A DNA stretch of 64,000 bases from Brochothrix campestris. Its GTDB lineage: Bacteria; Bacillota; Bacilli; Lactobacillales; Listeriaceae. The stretch's first letter is position 1. The number at the start of each line of letters is the position of its first letter. The stretch covers positions 868,001 through 932,000 of the forward strand of contig NZ_CP175511.1 of NCBI RefSeq assembly GCF_046058945.1, in the 5' to 3' direction. The notes under the pieces are model-generated. The model had not been told where the DNA came from. It was given only the letters and a program-made list of their open reading frames with translations, and ran no database searches. Positions 1 through 8,626 of the stretch are shown piece after piece. The position numbers were made by a program, and so were the translations under genes.

Positions 1-61
1 ATACCTTGATTTCAGCCGAACGTCATACAAACTAAAGTAAAAAGAACCGTTTAAACTTCAA

Positions 62-95
62 AAAGGCCACTCTCAATAATGAGAGTGGCCTTTTT
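62..95. terminator. Bidirectional rho-independent terminator
   Basis: A perfect 10-bp stem (GGCCACTCTC/GAGAGTGGCC) with a 6-nt loop is flanked by AAAA on the left and TTTTT on the right. It can therefore end transcripts from either side. It lies just past the stop of the minus-strand gene at 100-948 and would also close whatever gene enters from the left edge. Confidence 0.85.
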
Positions 96-99
96 GGTG

Positions 100-948
100 T
101 CACCTGTTTTTATTTTGACTGATAAGCTGTGCACGGCAGATTTTTTTGATGAAACGTGGTAAGGCGTTATTAATATCCGATGGCCGTACCGTATGCTGAG
201 TGTTTTTTAGGTCATTTAATAGACGAGTGTACAAATAAGTAGCGACTAAGGTTGCTTTTATTGGATAAGGTAACTGACTACAAAAGCCAGCAATAAGACC
301 AGCTAGGCTGTCAGGGATATCGTCGGCTAATCCATCAGCACAAGCGATAGCACTGTAATACACCTCGTCATCAGTGCACACAACCAATTGTCTTTCTTTT
401 AAAACAATAATAGCAGCGAGACGTTTTTGTTCAATTCGGAGTGAAAGAGGGGTCTGTTTACGGGTGTTGTGTTTTGCTAAATGGCGCCAAGTGCTCGCTT
501 TAGGTGTTATTATGACCTTCTTTGTCAGTAGACGTGGTTCGAGGAGGCTATAAAGGGCAATGGCGTCATCGTCTAAGATTAATGTTTGTTGAGCTGTCAC
601 GTGTTCACAAACTACTTCGAAGACGGATTTTGCGTATTTATCGAGTCCCAGACCAGGTCCAATTAAGATGATGGCGGCCTTCTTGACAGCTACTAATAAA
701 TCAGCTGTGTTCATAAAGGAGAGCGTTTGACATTCTGGTAACAGATGTCTAAATGACGCACGAACATTTTGTGAAACGGCAACTGTCGTTGCTCCAGCAC
801 CAGCCTGAATGCAAGCTTGAGCGGCAAGAATGGTGCTTCCACCAGCCTTTTCACAACCGCCAACGATTAGAATCGCTCTTTTCTTATACTTGTGGCGCTT
901 TATTTCTAAAAAGTAGGCATCGATTAGCTGTTGATTTAACTGTTTCAT
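100..948 (-). CDS. NnrD-like (YjeF C-terminal/ribokinase-fold) protein with degenerate active site
   Basis: This 282-aa protein has the overall pattern of ADP-dependent (S)-NAD(P)H-hydrate dehydratase. It shows an N-terminal glycine-rich strand-turn (LIVGGCEKAGGSTILAA, about 26-42), then QAGAGATTVAV, IGPGLG (about 96-101) and DDDAIAL (about 125-131). In the family these parts bind nucleotide and repair hydrated NAD(P)H. However, the usual Thr-Pro-His-Pro-Gly-Glu stretch reads ITPKASTWRHL, and the hallmark GG(S/T)GDVL(A/T)G anion-hole loop reads DDIPDSLAG, so only one Asp and the trailing Ala-Gly survive. The start is supported by AAGGAG 7 nt upstream of ATG. It is monocistronic and convergent on a bidirectional terminator. 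Either a diverged paralogue or a pseudoenzyme; I infer it no longer performs the standard reaction. Confidence 0.7.
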   Translation of the reverse strand: MKQLNQQLIDAYFLEIKRHKYKKRAILIVGGCEKAGGSTILAAQACIQAGAGATTVAVSQNVRASFRHLLPECQTLSFMNTADLLVAVKKAAIILIGPGLGLDKYAKSVFEVVCEHVTAQQTLILDDDAIALYSLLEPRLLTKKVIITPKASTWRHLAKHNTRKQTPLSLRIEQKRLAAIIVLKERQLVVCTDDEVYYSAIACADGLADDIPDSLAGLIAGFCSQLPYPIKATLVATYLYTRLLNDLKNTQHTVRPSDINNALPRFIKKICRAQLISQNKNR

Positions 949-1122
949 AGTAGGCTCCTTTCAGATTAATCGAACTGTTTATCAGTGAAGTATAAGCTAA
1001 AAAAATGAGGTCAAACAGTCAATGTGTATCATTGTTAAAAAAATTAGATTATTCATGCGAAAACGTGTAAAATAAAGGGGTATCATGTAGATGATGAATG
1101 TAGAGAGAATGGGGAGATTGAG

Positions 1123-2532
1123 ATGACAAACATAAACTGGAAACAAGAGGTTGAGTCTCGTCAAGATGCAATGCTCGAAGACTTAAAAGACCTTTTACGT
1201 ATCCGTAGTGTACGTGAAGATGATAAAGCAACAGCAGGCGCTCCATTTGGGCCTGGTCCAAAAGCAGCTCTTGATTTTATGATGGCAATGGGCGAAAAAG
1301 ATGGCTTCACAACAAAAGTAATCGAAGATGTCGCAGGACATATCGAATACGGACAAGGTGAAGAAATTGTCGGTATTTTAGGTCACGTCGATGTTGTTCC
1401 GGAAGGCAACGGTTGGGAATCTGCACCATATGAACCAGAAATGCGTGATGGTAAATTATTTGCCCGTGGTGTCAGCGATGATAAAGGGCCAACAATGGCA
1501 GCCTACTATGGTCTTAAAATCATCAAAGAACTTGGCTTACCGGTTTCTAAAAAAATTCGTTTCTTTATCGGTTCAGATGAAGAAAGTGGCATGAGCTGCT
1601 TGAAAACGTATCTTAAAAATGAACAAATGCCAACAATTGCTTTTGCGCCTGATGCAGAGTTTCCGATTATCAATACTGAAAAAGGGATTTCATCAGTCGA
1701 TGTTTCATTCGAAAATAACCGACCAGCAGAAAAAGGCGAGTTTGAATTAGAAGCATTTACAGCAGGTGAACGTTATAACATGGTTGCCGCAGACGCTAGT
1801 GCAACATTAACAAAAGTTGGTGACACAGCATCAATGATGGTTGCTTTCAATAAATACATCGACGCTAATACTGCATTAGAAGGTTCAATTGAAGCAACAG
1901 ATGATACAATCACAGTATCAGTCATTGGTAAATCAGCTCATGCAATGGAACCACGTAACGGTGTTAACGCAGGTTTAGCGTTGTTACATTTCTTGTCAGG
2001 CTATGATATTGCTGGATCAGCGAACGACTTTGTATCGTTTGCAATGAAATATTTATATGATGACACGCGCGCAGAACACTTTGGTATTGCGGCAGAAGAC
2101 GAGTCAGGTGATTTAACAATGAACGTCGGCTTATTATCATTTGGCAAAGATGGCGGTAAATTCGGTTTGAACTTCCGTTACCCGTACACATTCGATATGC
2201 CTACAGCTAAAGATGCGATTGCTGCAAAAGCAACAGCCTTTAACGGTAGCATCACTTTATTTGAAGATGAAAAACCATCACATGTCGATGGAGATTCATT
2301 CTTAGTAAGCACATTAGCGAAAGTATATGAAAAAGAAACGGGCGAAAAATCAGAATTGTTATCAATTGGTGGCGGCACATACGCACGTTACTTAACAGAA
2401 GCGGTTGCTTTTGGAGCGGCATTCCCAGGATCAGTTGATACAATGCACCAAAAAAATGAGTTCTCAGTATGGGAAGATTTAGTGAAGGCTTCTGTTATCT
2501 ATGCTGAAGCGATTTACGAATTAGCAAAATAA
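1123..2532 (+). CDS. pepV: Xaa-His dipeptidase PepV (M20 metallopeptidase)
   Basis: A 469-aa cytoplasmic di-zinc dipeptidase that splits dipeptides, including beta-Ala-His types, in the last step of peptide use. The zinc-site motifs of family M20 are visible: GHVDVVPEG (His88, Asp90), ARGVSDDKGP (Asp near 120) and SDEESG (Glu153/Glu154). There is a lid/dimerisation insertion and a late GGGTYAR-MHQKNE block typical of PepV. The length matches the family. GGGGAG-type Shine-Dalgarno sequence precedes the ATG. It is followed 36 nt later by dat, the same neighbour pair known from Listeria, which suggests cotranscription. Confidence 0.95.
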   Translation: MTNINWKQEVESRQDAMLEDLKDLLRIRSVREDDKATAGAPFGPGPKAALDFMMAMGEKDGFTTKVIEDVAGHIEYGQGEEIVGILGHVDVVPEGNGWESAPYEPEMRDGKLFARGVSDDKGPTMAAYYGLKIIKELGLPVSKKIRFFIGSDEESGMSCLKTYLKNEQMPTIAFAPDAEFPIINTEKGISSVDVSFENNRPAEKGEFELEAFTAGERYNMVAADASATLTKVGDTASMMVAFNKYIDANTALEGSIEATDDTITVSVIGKSAHAMEPRNGVNAGLALLHFLSGYDIAGSANDFVSFAMKYLYDDTRAEHFGIAAEDESGDLTMNVGLLSFGKDGGKFGLNFRYPYTFDMPTAKDAIAAKATAFNGSITLFEDEKPSHVDGDSFLVSTLAKVYEKETGEKSELLSIGGGTYARYLTEAVAFGAAFPGSVDTMHQKNEFSVWEDLVKASVIYAEAIYELAK

Positions 2533-2568
2533 AAGAGGTATCATCATTTTAATAAGGGAGTGAATAGG

Positions 2569-3417
2569 ATGAACGTATTAGTTAAAGATAAAATCGTTGC
2601 AAGTGAAGCAGGTGTTGTGAGCATTGCTGATCGTGGCTATCAGTTTGGTGATGGAATTTATGAAGTGATTCGCGTGCTTAATGGTAAATTATTTACCGAA
2701 AAAGAACACATGGACCGTTTTTACTCAAGTGCTGAGAAAATGGAACTTGTTATACCTTATACGCGTGAAAAACTCACGGGTCTTATTTATGACTTGATTA
2801 AAGCAAATAATGTGATTGACGGTCATGTGTATTTTCAATTGACACGTGGGAATCAAGATCCACGTAATCATGCGTTTAACGATGACGCTGAAGGAATTAT
2901 CACCGGCCAAACAAAAGCTTATCCCCGTGATATGAAAATGTTAGAAGAAGGTGTTACTGCTATTACAGCCGATGATATTCGTTGGTTACGTTGTGATATC
3001 AAAACATTGAACCTGATTGGCAACTGTATGGCAAAAACAAAGGCACAACGTGCAGGTGCTGAAGAAGCAATTTTACATCGTGACGGTACAGTGACGGAAT
3101 GTTCATCATCATCACTATTGATTGTTAAAGATGGTGTTGTTAAAACACATCCGCTTACCAACTTGATTTTGCCAGGAATTACTCGTATCGTAATTATGGA
3201 AGCAATTGCTGCGGCTAATATTCCAGTTGTGGAAGAGGCTTTCTCGTTGGAGGAATTGTTTGCAGCGGATGAAGTAATGCTTGCAAGCACAGGGCACGAT
3301 GCAACCCCAATTATTGCGATTGATGGCAAACAAGTTGGCGATGGTAAACGTGGCCCAGTAACAGCCGAAATTCAGCGTTACTATGATTTAAGAATTGAAA
3401 AAGAGTGTGGCAAATAG
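2569..3417 (+). CDS. dat: D-alanine aminotransferase
   Basis: A 282-aa PLP-dependent class IV aminotransferase that interconverts D-alanine and D-glutamate with their 2-oxo acids, supplying D-amino acids for peptidoglycan. The PLP lysine is Lys145 in RCDIKTLNLIGN, the same number as in the characterised Bacillus enzyme. The N-terminal ADRGYQFGDGIYEVIRV and the TECSSSSLLIV segment are classic. I chose ATG 2569 over an in-frame GTG at 2560, because AAGGGAG (2554-2560) is then 8 nt upstream whereas the GTG overlaps it. It lies downstream of pepV in what looks like a two-gene operon closed by the terminator near 3500. Confidence 0.95.
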   Translation: MNVLVKDKIVASEAGVVSIADRGYQFGDGIYEVIRVLNGKLFTEKEHMDRFYSSAEKMELVIPYTREKLTGLIYDLIKANNVIDGHVYFQLTRGNQDPRNHAFNDDAEGIITGQTKAYPRDMKMLEEGVTAITADDIRWLRCDIKTLNLIGNCMAKTKAQRAGAEEAILHRDGTVTECSSSSLLIVKDGVVKTHPLTNLILPGITRIVIMEAIAAANIPVVEEAFSLEELFAADEVMLASTGHDATPIIAIDGKQVGDGKRGPVTAEIQRYYDLRIEKECGK

Positions 3418-3498
3418 ACGACATCTACCTGATGTATGACCGAAAAAACGTTGTTATAGTAAAGAATACAACCAATAAAAGTGTTTAACTTCAGTCTA

Positions 3499-3533
3499 AA
3501 ACCACCAGCCTTAAAAGAGCTGGTGGTTTTTTT
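3499..3533 (+). terminator. Terminator of pepV-dat
   Basis: A 9-bp stem ACCACCAGC/GCTGGTGGT with a 9-nt loop is followed by a run of seven T. It lies 82 nt after the dat stop. The rest of the 3418-3786 gap holds only the promoter and upstream box described next. Confidence 0.9.
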
Positions 3534-3616
3534 GTTGCGAAAGAACAACTAGTTTTTTTGAAAAACAGTGAAACTTGCATCTACGGAAACTATTCAATAA
3601 TCGAACGTTTGTTGTC

Positions 3617-3645
3617 TTGACGTACGCGTTCTAACACTTTAGAAT
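3617..3645 (+). promoter_or_regulatory. Sigma-A promoter for the ytmP-like/trmB operon
   Basis: TTGACG (3617-3622), a 17-bp spacer and TAGAAT (3640-3645) give a near-consensus housekeeping promoter. The inferred start is near 3652, leaving a leader of about 135 nt. Just upstream at 3602-3615 is CGAAC-N4-GTTGT, one or two mismatches from the Gram-positive LexA box; I do not regard it as proven. Confidence 0.7.
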
Positions 3646-3786
3646 AAGAAGTGTATTATAAATATAATGGGTGAACAGTCACTAAAAAATGAGAGTTTAA
3701 AGTAGCAGATATTACCAATGAGAAGAATGGAAAATATTTGTTATAAACCACTCAATTAAATTAATTAGGAAGGAGGCACGACACAG

Positions 3787-4581
3787 ATGACACATTATTT
3801 AGGACGACAATGGGATGAATTACAACCTGCTGGTGGCGAATCAGGCCAAGCCTATTACGCGACGAATCATGAAGGTAAGTTCTTTTTAAAACGAAATTCA
3901 ACCCCGTTTTTAGCCGTCCTGTCAGCTGAAGGATTTGTGCCTCGTTTAAAATGGACACAAAGATTAGAAAATGGCGATGTCATTACAGCGCAGAAGTGGG
4001 CAAATGGCCAATTGTTGACACATGACGAAATGACGAGTGCACGTGTGATTAATATGATGCGTAGCATTCATACCTCGCGGGCGTTAAACTTATTGCTCAA
4101 AAAAATCGAAACGCATGTGATGTACCCTAAAGACTGGTTAGCTCATGTTAAAGTTGATCTTGAGCAAGACATTAGTCGTCATCCAGATGTACAACTAGCA
4201 CTAAGCTATTTGCGTAACAATCAAGAACGTGTGTCGCGAGCAATGACCGCTGTTGTTTGTCATGGTGATGTCAATCATAATAATTGGTTGTTATCGGATG
4301 AAGATGAGTTGTTCCTTGTCGATTGGGAGGGAGCCGTTTTATCTGATGTTAGTGTGGATTTAAGCATGTTGCTCTATCTTTATATTCCGAAAGAAAAGTG
4401 GAATACTTGGTTGGAAGAATATGGCACCGTGATGACACCCTTATTACAAGTTAAATTAAAATGGTACATGCTCAGCCATATTATTTTAACAATTAAAACA
4501 AAGCATCAAAGTGGGCGACTAAATGAAATGAACAAATGGCTCTTGAAGCTAAATAAAGTTCTAAATGATGAGGAGTTATAG
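3787..4581 (+). CDS. YtmP-like aminoglycoside-phosphotransferase/choline-kinase-fold protein
   Basis: 264 aa with the small-molecule kinase fold of the APH/choline kinase family. The catalytic loop HGDVNHNNWL (about 159-168) carries the Asp and Asn expected for phosphotransfer, and the metal-binding DWE follows in LVDWEGAVLSDVSVDL (about 178-193). An N-terminal GGESGQAYYA may be the nucleotide loop. Start supported by GGAAGGAGG 10 nt upstream. It abuts trmB (3-nt gap) in the same order as ytmP-ytmQ of Bacillus, hence the family name. The true substrate is not known to me; an antibiotic-resistance role is unlikely given its housekeeping context. Confidence 0.8.
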   Translation: MTHYLGRQWDELQPAGGESGQAYYATNHEGKFFLKRNSTPFLAVLSAEGFVPRLKWTQRLENGDVITAQKWANGQLLTHDEMTSARVINMMRSIHTSRALNLLLKKIETHVMYPKDWLAHVKVDLEQDISRHPDVQLALSYLRNNQERVSRAMTAVVCHGDVNHNNWLLSDEDELFLVDWEGAVLSDVSVDLSMLLYLYIPKEKWNTWLEEYGTVMTPLLQVKLKWYMLSHIILTIKTKHQSGRLNEMNKWLLKLNKVLNDEEL

Positions 4582-4584
4582 AAA

Positions 4585-5223
4585 ATGCGTTTACGACATA
4601 AACCGTGGGCTCAAGAGAAATTAGAGTCACATCCAGAATGTGTCATCATGGCACCTGAACAAATGAAAGGCAAATGGGCAGCGTTGTTCGGTAATGACAA
4701 CCCAATCCATATTGAAATTGGTACAGGTAAAGGTCAATTTGTAACCGGAATGGCTGAATTACATCCTGAAATCAACTACATCGGCATCGAAATCCAAAAA
4801 AGTGTCATGATTGATGTTCTTGATAAAATTATTGCGAAAGACTTAAAAAACATCAAACTATTACCAACTGATGGTGCGTTACTGACAGAGTTTTTTGAAC
4901 AAGGTGAAATCAGTCAGATTTATTTGAATTTCTCGGATCCGTGGCCAAAAAAACGTCACGAAAAACGCCGTCTAACATCAGAGCCGTTTTTGAAATCATA
5001 CCAAGATGTGTTAGTCCCAGGACAAGAAATCCATTTTAAAACAGATAACCGTGGTTTATTTGAATATTCTTTAATAAGTTTCACAAACTTTGGTTTAAGT
5101 CTCGAGTACGTCAGTCTTGATTTACATGCCTCAGAGATGGAAGGCAATGTTCAAACGGAGTATGAACAAAAATTCTCGGCCAAAGGCCAACCAATCTACC
5201 GTTGTGAAGTTAAATTCCATTAA
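4585..5223 (+). CDS. trmB: tRNA (guanine-N7-)-methyltransferase TrmB
   Basis: A 212-aa SAM-dependent enzyme that makes m7G46 in the variable loop of tRNAs. The SAM-binding motif is IEIGTGKGQF (about 45-54), followed by IGIEIQKSV. The family signature is NFSDPWPKKRHEKRRL (about 114-129), and the C-terminal TEYEQKFSAKG motif is typical of the Bacillus-type monomer/homodimer. Full length for the family. It is the second gene of the operon with the YtmP-like gene and ends at a terminator. Confidence 0.95.
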   Translation: MRLRHKPWAQEKLESHPECVIMAPEQMKGKWAALFGNDNPIHIEIGTGKGQFVTGMAELHPEINYIGIEIQKSVMIDVLDKIIAKDLKNIKLLPTDGALLTEFFEQGEISQIYLNFSDPWPKKRHEKRRLTSEPFLKSYQDVLVPGQEIHFKTDNRGLFEYSLISFTNFGLSLEYVSLDLHASEMEGNVQTEYEQKFSAKGQPIYRCEVKFH

Positions 5224-5267
5224 AAAAACAGGTTGAAGCAGTCATTGGACTACGGCAACCTGTTTTT
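5224..5267 (+). terminator. Terminator of trmB
   Basis: ACAGGTTG pairs with CAACCTGT across a 20-nt loop, followed by TTTTTAT. The left flank is a run of A, so it could also serve the opposing small gene ending at 5278. Confidence 0.7.
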
Positions 5268-5277
5268 ATGTAGTGCG

Positions 5278-5589
5278 TTATGCGATGGGAAATAAGTCAA
5301 TCAGCAAACCTGATTTACTATCGGCAATGAACTCATAACGTTTGGTGAAATCGCTGTTTGAAAAGCCACCACGCAAGACGTCGTAAGCTAGGCCAAGATG
5401 TTGATAGGATTGAGTCTCATAAGAAATCCAAGAATTCTTAATGTCATAGCTATCTTTAAACTGAGCCTTGAGCTGTTGTAACACCTTGTCAGGGTGAGCC
5501 TGTTGTCGCGGTTCAACAATGTAATGGTAAGCAAGGTGTCCAACGGCTAAGCCGGTTAAAACACCCGAAATAAAAGTGATTGGTTTCAT
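5278..5589 (-). CDS. Small membrane-anchored protein, YtzB/PepSY-like
   Basis: A 103-aa protein with one N-terminal hydrophobic segment (MKPITFISGVLTGLAVGHLA) and a short extracytoplasmic domain rich in aromatic residues. By size, by a domain that starts KVLQQLKAQFKDSYDIKNSWISYE, and by its position next to trmB, it matches the YtzB/PepSY-type small proteins found beside ytmQ in Bacillus. I start at 5589, not at an in-frame ATG 39 nt upstream, because AGAGAGGT sits correctly for the inner ATG. PepSY domains are thought to modulate proteases; no function is shown here. Confidence 0.65.
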   Translation of the reverse strand: MKPITFISGVLTGLAVGHLAYHYIVEPRQQAHPDKVLQQLKAQFKDSYDIKNSWISYETQSYQHLGLAYDVLRGGFSNSDFTKRYEFIADSKSGLLIDLFPIA

Positions 5590-5751
5590 GCTGTTTACCT
5601 CTCTTTCAACTGGTCTGTTACTTTTCATTATACACTAATGTAAGTATGACGGTGAAAAAAGAGGGGTATAAGTATTTTAAAGAGTTATACTGTAATAAGC
5701 GTAAAAGTAAGTTATAATAAGTGATGAAGAGTCGAGAGGATGACGAATAAA

Positions 5752-6684
5752 ATGGAAAACTATGGTCAAACGAAATATTTAGGGGTTACGAGAACAGTTA
5801 AAGTGAAAAATATGGATGAAAAAAATATCTTTGTGACGGACGGTTTTGAAGATATCTATAAAATGCCACGTGAATACTTAAAAGAAAATCAAACAGTCGA
5901 GTTAGACGAAGAATTAGAAGTGTTCATTTTAAATGATACCGATCAAGAAGTCATTGCTTCGGCTATCATTCCTAAAGTACAAATAGATCGCTACAGCTGG
6001 GGTGAAGTTGTCGCAGTCCGTCGTGATTTAGGTGTGTTTGTGAATATTGGTTTACCAAAAGATTTAGTCGTTTCAATGGATGATATGCCACCGTTGAAAC
6101 AAATTTGGCCTAAAAAAGGCGACCGTCTCTTGTTAGCGATGCGGGTTGATGATAAAAACCGTCTTTGGGGTGTATTGGCGACAGAAGAAGTCATTAAAAC
6201 GATTATAAAAAAAGCGGGCGAAGAACTGAAGAACACTAACATTTCAGGCACGATTTATCGTTTGATTCGCGCGGGTAGTTTCTTATTGACCGACGATAAT
6301 CATCTGGCATACATTCACGAAACAGAACGTGATATTGAACCGCGTTTAGGTGAACATGTTGAAGGTCGTGTCATTGCAGTACGACCTGATGGAACGTTAA
6401 ATATGTCATTACGCAAACGCGCACATGAAGCAATTGGTGAAGATGCAGGAATGATTGAAGCTTACTTAATCCGCATGGATGGTGAAATGCCATATACAGA
6501 CAAATCATCACCTGATGATATTCGTTCTAAATTCGGGATTAGTAAAGCACAGTTCAAGCGCGCATTGGGTCAATTAATGAAGGCGCGTAAAATTACACAA
6601 GAAGAAGGTTGGACAAAAATAGTAGCGATGCCAGCGCTTGTTGACACAGAAGAAACTGTCACTAGTGAAGATATCGATGCATAA
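5752..6684 (+). CDS. cvfB: CvfB/YitL S1-domain RNA-binding protein
   Basis: About 310 aa. Its layout is that of the conserved virulence factor B family: tandem S1-type OB folds (WGEVVAVRRDLGVFVNIGLPKDLVV at about 83-107; VEGRVIAVRPDGTLNMSLRKRAHEAI near 205-230) and a C-terminal winged helix (SPDDIRSKFGISKAQFKRALGQLMKARKITQEEGW). The family binds RNA and affects virulence-gene and protease expression in Staphylococcus. The first in-frame ATG (5740) touches the GAGAGG Shine-Dalgarno directly, so ATG 5752, 12 nt away, is preferred. A TATAAT hexamer lies at 5713-5718 without a good -35. Confidence 0.9.
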   Translation: MENYGQTKYLGVTRTVKVKNMDEKNIFVTDGFEDIYKMPREYLKENQTVELDEELEVFILNDTDQEVIASAIIPKVQIDRYSWGEVVAVRRDLGVFVNIGLPKDLVVSMDDMPPLKQIWPKKGDRLLLAMRVDDKNRLWGVLATEEVIKTIIKKAGEELKNTNISGTIYRLIRAGSFLLTDDNHLAYIHETERDIEPRLGEHVEGRVIAVRPDGTLNMSLRKRAHEAIGEDAGMIEAYLIRMDGEMPYTDKSSPDDIRSKFGISKAQFKRALGQLMKARKITQEEGWTKIVAMPALVDTEETVTSEDIDA

Positions 6685-6746
6685 ATAAGACTAAGGTCGT
6701 AGTTTGAATCGACCGTTAGTAGCTCTACAACTGAGAACAAAACAAT

Positions 6747-6791
6747 TATAATAGTGAGAATGAGTATACTTTTCGATAGAACGGTATACTT
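6747..6791 (+). promoter_or_regulatory. Candidate lia operon control region with repeated GTATACTT
   Basis: Upstream of liaF there is TATAAT (6747-6752) and then two copies of GTATACTT (6764-6771 and 6784-6791), exactly 20 bp apart, i.e. two helical turns. The second contains a -10-like TATACT. Lia operons are normally autoregulated by LiaR binding upstream, so these may be operator half sites; I cannot match them to a LiaR consensus by eye. Confidence 0.35.
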
Positions 6792-6848
6792 CTTCGCTTT
6801 TTAATATGTAAAGTAGGTTGTACACTGCTTTATAGAGGAGGTAGCTGA

Positions 6849-7568
6849 ATGAAGAGTAAACAGCATTTATATTCGCGTTTATTGATTGTTTTGTTAATTA
6901 CGACGGTCGTTGAACTAATGTTTCATCGCGAATTGCTAATTTTATTAATTGTGGGTCTCATGTTAATGTTTATTATGTATAAACGTAACAAACAGAAGCG
7001 CCCCAATCAGCACAGTGTTTTGTTCTGGCTGGGGGTTGTCTGCATCGTATTAGCGATTGCAGGTACTGTTAGTTTCAGATTGGGCTTGTTAATCGGCTTA
7101 ATTTTGTTTGTTAAACATTTATTCGATATCAAGCATACAGCTGATTTAATTAATGTGCAGTTGCAGGAGCCAAATCGCACAAGAGAAACAAAACGATTGG
7201 CCAAAAATAAACTAATCGGTGACTATCATTATGGCGATACACCGTTCGAATGGGATAATATTAACATTCAATTTGGTATCGGAAACGTTATAATCGATTT
7301 AGGAAACACTGTCTTGCCACCAGGAGAAAACATCGCGATGATTCGTGGTCTGGTTGGAGATATGCGCATTGTTGTGCCAATTGACGTTGGTATCGCCCTC
7401 GATTATTCCGCTTTTTCGGGACAACTCAACTATCAAGAAAGTGAGACAGCCACGGTGCTACGACAAGAAAACCTTGTACATTATTCCGATAATTATGAAG
7501 AAGCAACCTATAAAATAAAGTTGGTTGTATCCGTCATTATTGGTGAACTCGAGGTGATGCACGTATGA
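6849..7568 (+). CDS. liaF: LiaF-like membrane regulator of LiaSR
   Basis: 239 aa. The N-terminal half has about four hydrophobic membrane segments (residues about 7-42 and 54-88). The C-terminal half (about 120-239) is the LiaF-type cell-wall-active-antibiotic-response domain, with GDYHYGDTPFEWDNINIQFGIGNVIIDLGNTVLPPGENIAMIRGL broken into beta strands. In Bacillus LiaF inhibits LiaS until the envelope is stressed. AGAGGAGG precedes the ATG. The stop overlaps the liaS start by 4 nt (ATGA), so the two are translationally coupled. Confidence 0.9.
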   Translation: MKSKQHLYSRLLIVLLITTVVELMFHRELLILLIVGLMLMFIMYKRNKQKRPNQHSVLFWLGVVCIVLAIAGTVSFRLGLLIGLILFVKHLFDIKHTADLINVQLQEPNRTRETKRLAKNKLIGDYHYGDTPFEWDNINIQFGIGNVIIDLGNTVLPPGENIAMIRGLVGDMRIVVPIDVGIALDYSAFSGQLNYQESETATVLRQENLVHYSDNYEEATYKIKLVVSVIIGELEVMHV

Positions 7569-8626
7569 GTCTTTTTAAATGGGGTGTGATTACCGGACCG
7601 CTCCTCACTTTTATACTAACGTTGGTCGTAATAATCGGTGTTATAATGGAAACATCGTTAACGTTTAAACAACTTTTTTGGACAGGTGGCTATGCAGGTA
7701 TACCTGTCGGAGTCATTTTTCTAACGATTGCTCTAATAGTTGGTGGCGTGCTTGGCGGTGTTTTGTCGGTAAACTTACGTAAACAGCTCGATACCGTCAA
7801 TCGTCAAATGCGCGTTACTCGAACATTACCAGAGTCGATTCAATCAACGGGTGTCAAAGAATTCAAAGAAATCACGTTGATGAAACGTGCAGTCATTGAT
7901 TTGCAAACACGCTATCAACAACAGGTAATTGCGTCACAACAACTGAGCGAGCAAACAAAGGGAAGCATCTCGACGCAAACAAAAGAAGATATTTTGATGA
8001 ATGAGCGACAACGGCTCGCACGTGAGTTACATGATTCGGTCAGCCAACAATTATTCGCGGCGACGATGATGCTCTCGGCTGTAAATGAAACGGTCGATGA
8101 AACAGCCTTGCCACCAGTTATCGTCAACCAACTTCATCTCATTGAAAAAACAATCAACGAATCACAATCAGAAATGCGAGCGTTATTATTGCATCTGAGA
8201 CCTGTGTTACTTGAAGGGAAATCCTTGCAACAGGGGATTGAAGGTTTACTACGTGAATTGCAATCGAAGGTGCCACTTAAAATGACTTGGAAGATAGATC
8301 CAATCGTTTTTCCAACGGCGCTAGAGAATCATTTGTTTCGCGTAGTCCAAGAATTGATTAGTAATACGATGAGACATGCAAAGGCGCACCATCTCAATGT
8401 GTATTTTAAGCAGGTGCAAAAGATTGCCATTTTAAGAGTGGTGGATGACGGTAAAGGCTTTGAAGTGACTGCTTTTAATGCGAACCCAGGCTCATATGGC
8501 TTGCAAAATGTGCAAGAACGGATCAATGAAATAGGTGGTTCTTTAAAAATAATTAGCTTTCCAAAACAAGGTACGAGTGTTGAAATAAAAATCCCAATCG
8601 TAGAAGAAGGTGAAGCAGATGATTAG
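7565..8626 (+). CDS. liaS: LiaS envelope-stress sensor histidine kinase
   Basis: A 353-aa HisKA_3-type kinase. Two membrane helices (about 9-28 and 45-68) flank a very short external loop, the intramembrane-sensing layout. A HAMP-like linker (NLRKQLDTVNRQMRV) follows. The H-box is ERQRLARELHDSVSQQLF with phospho-acceptor His156. ATPase boxes are FRVVQELISNTMRHAKAH (N), VVDDGKGF (D/G1) and GLQNVQERINEIGG (G2). It partners LiaR and is held off by LiaF. The 3' end overlaps liaR by 8 nt. Confidence 0.95.
   Translation: MSLFKWGVITGPLLTFILTLVVIIGVIMETSLTFKQLFWTGGYAGIPVGVIFLTIALIVGGVLGGVLSVNLRKQLDTVNRQMRVTRTLPESIQSTGVKEFKEITLMKRAVIDLQTRYQQQVIASQQLSEQTKGSISTQTKEDILMNERQRLARELHDSVSQQLFAATMMLSAVNETVDETALPPVIVNQLHLIEKTINESQSEMRALLLHLRPVLLEGKSLQQGIEGLLRELQSKVPLKMTWKIDPIVFPTALENHLFRVVQELISNTMRHAKAHHLNVYFKQVQKIAILRVVDDGKGFEVTAFNANPGSYGLQNVQERINEIGGSLKIISFPKQGTSVEIKIPIVEEGEADD

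Noticed and set aside
2919..3329. 136-aa minus-strand frame inside dat
   Set aside because: Antisense shadow of dat with no ribosome site or family pattern.
3787..4581. Aminoglycoside resistance gene
   Set aside because: APH-fold motifs are shared with housekeeping kinases and the trmB synteny points to YtmP.
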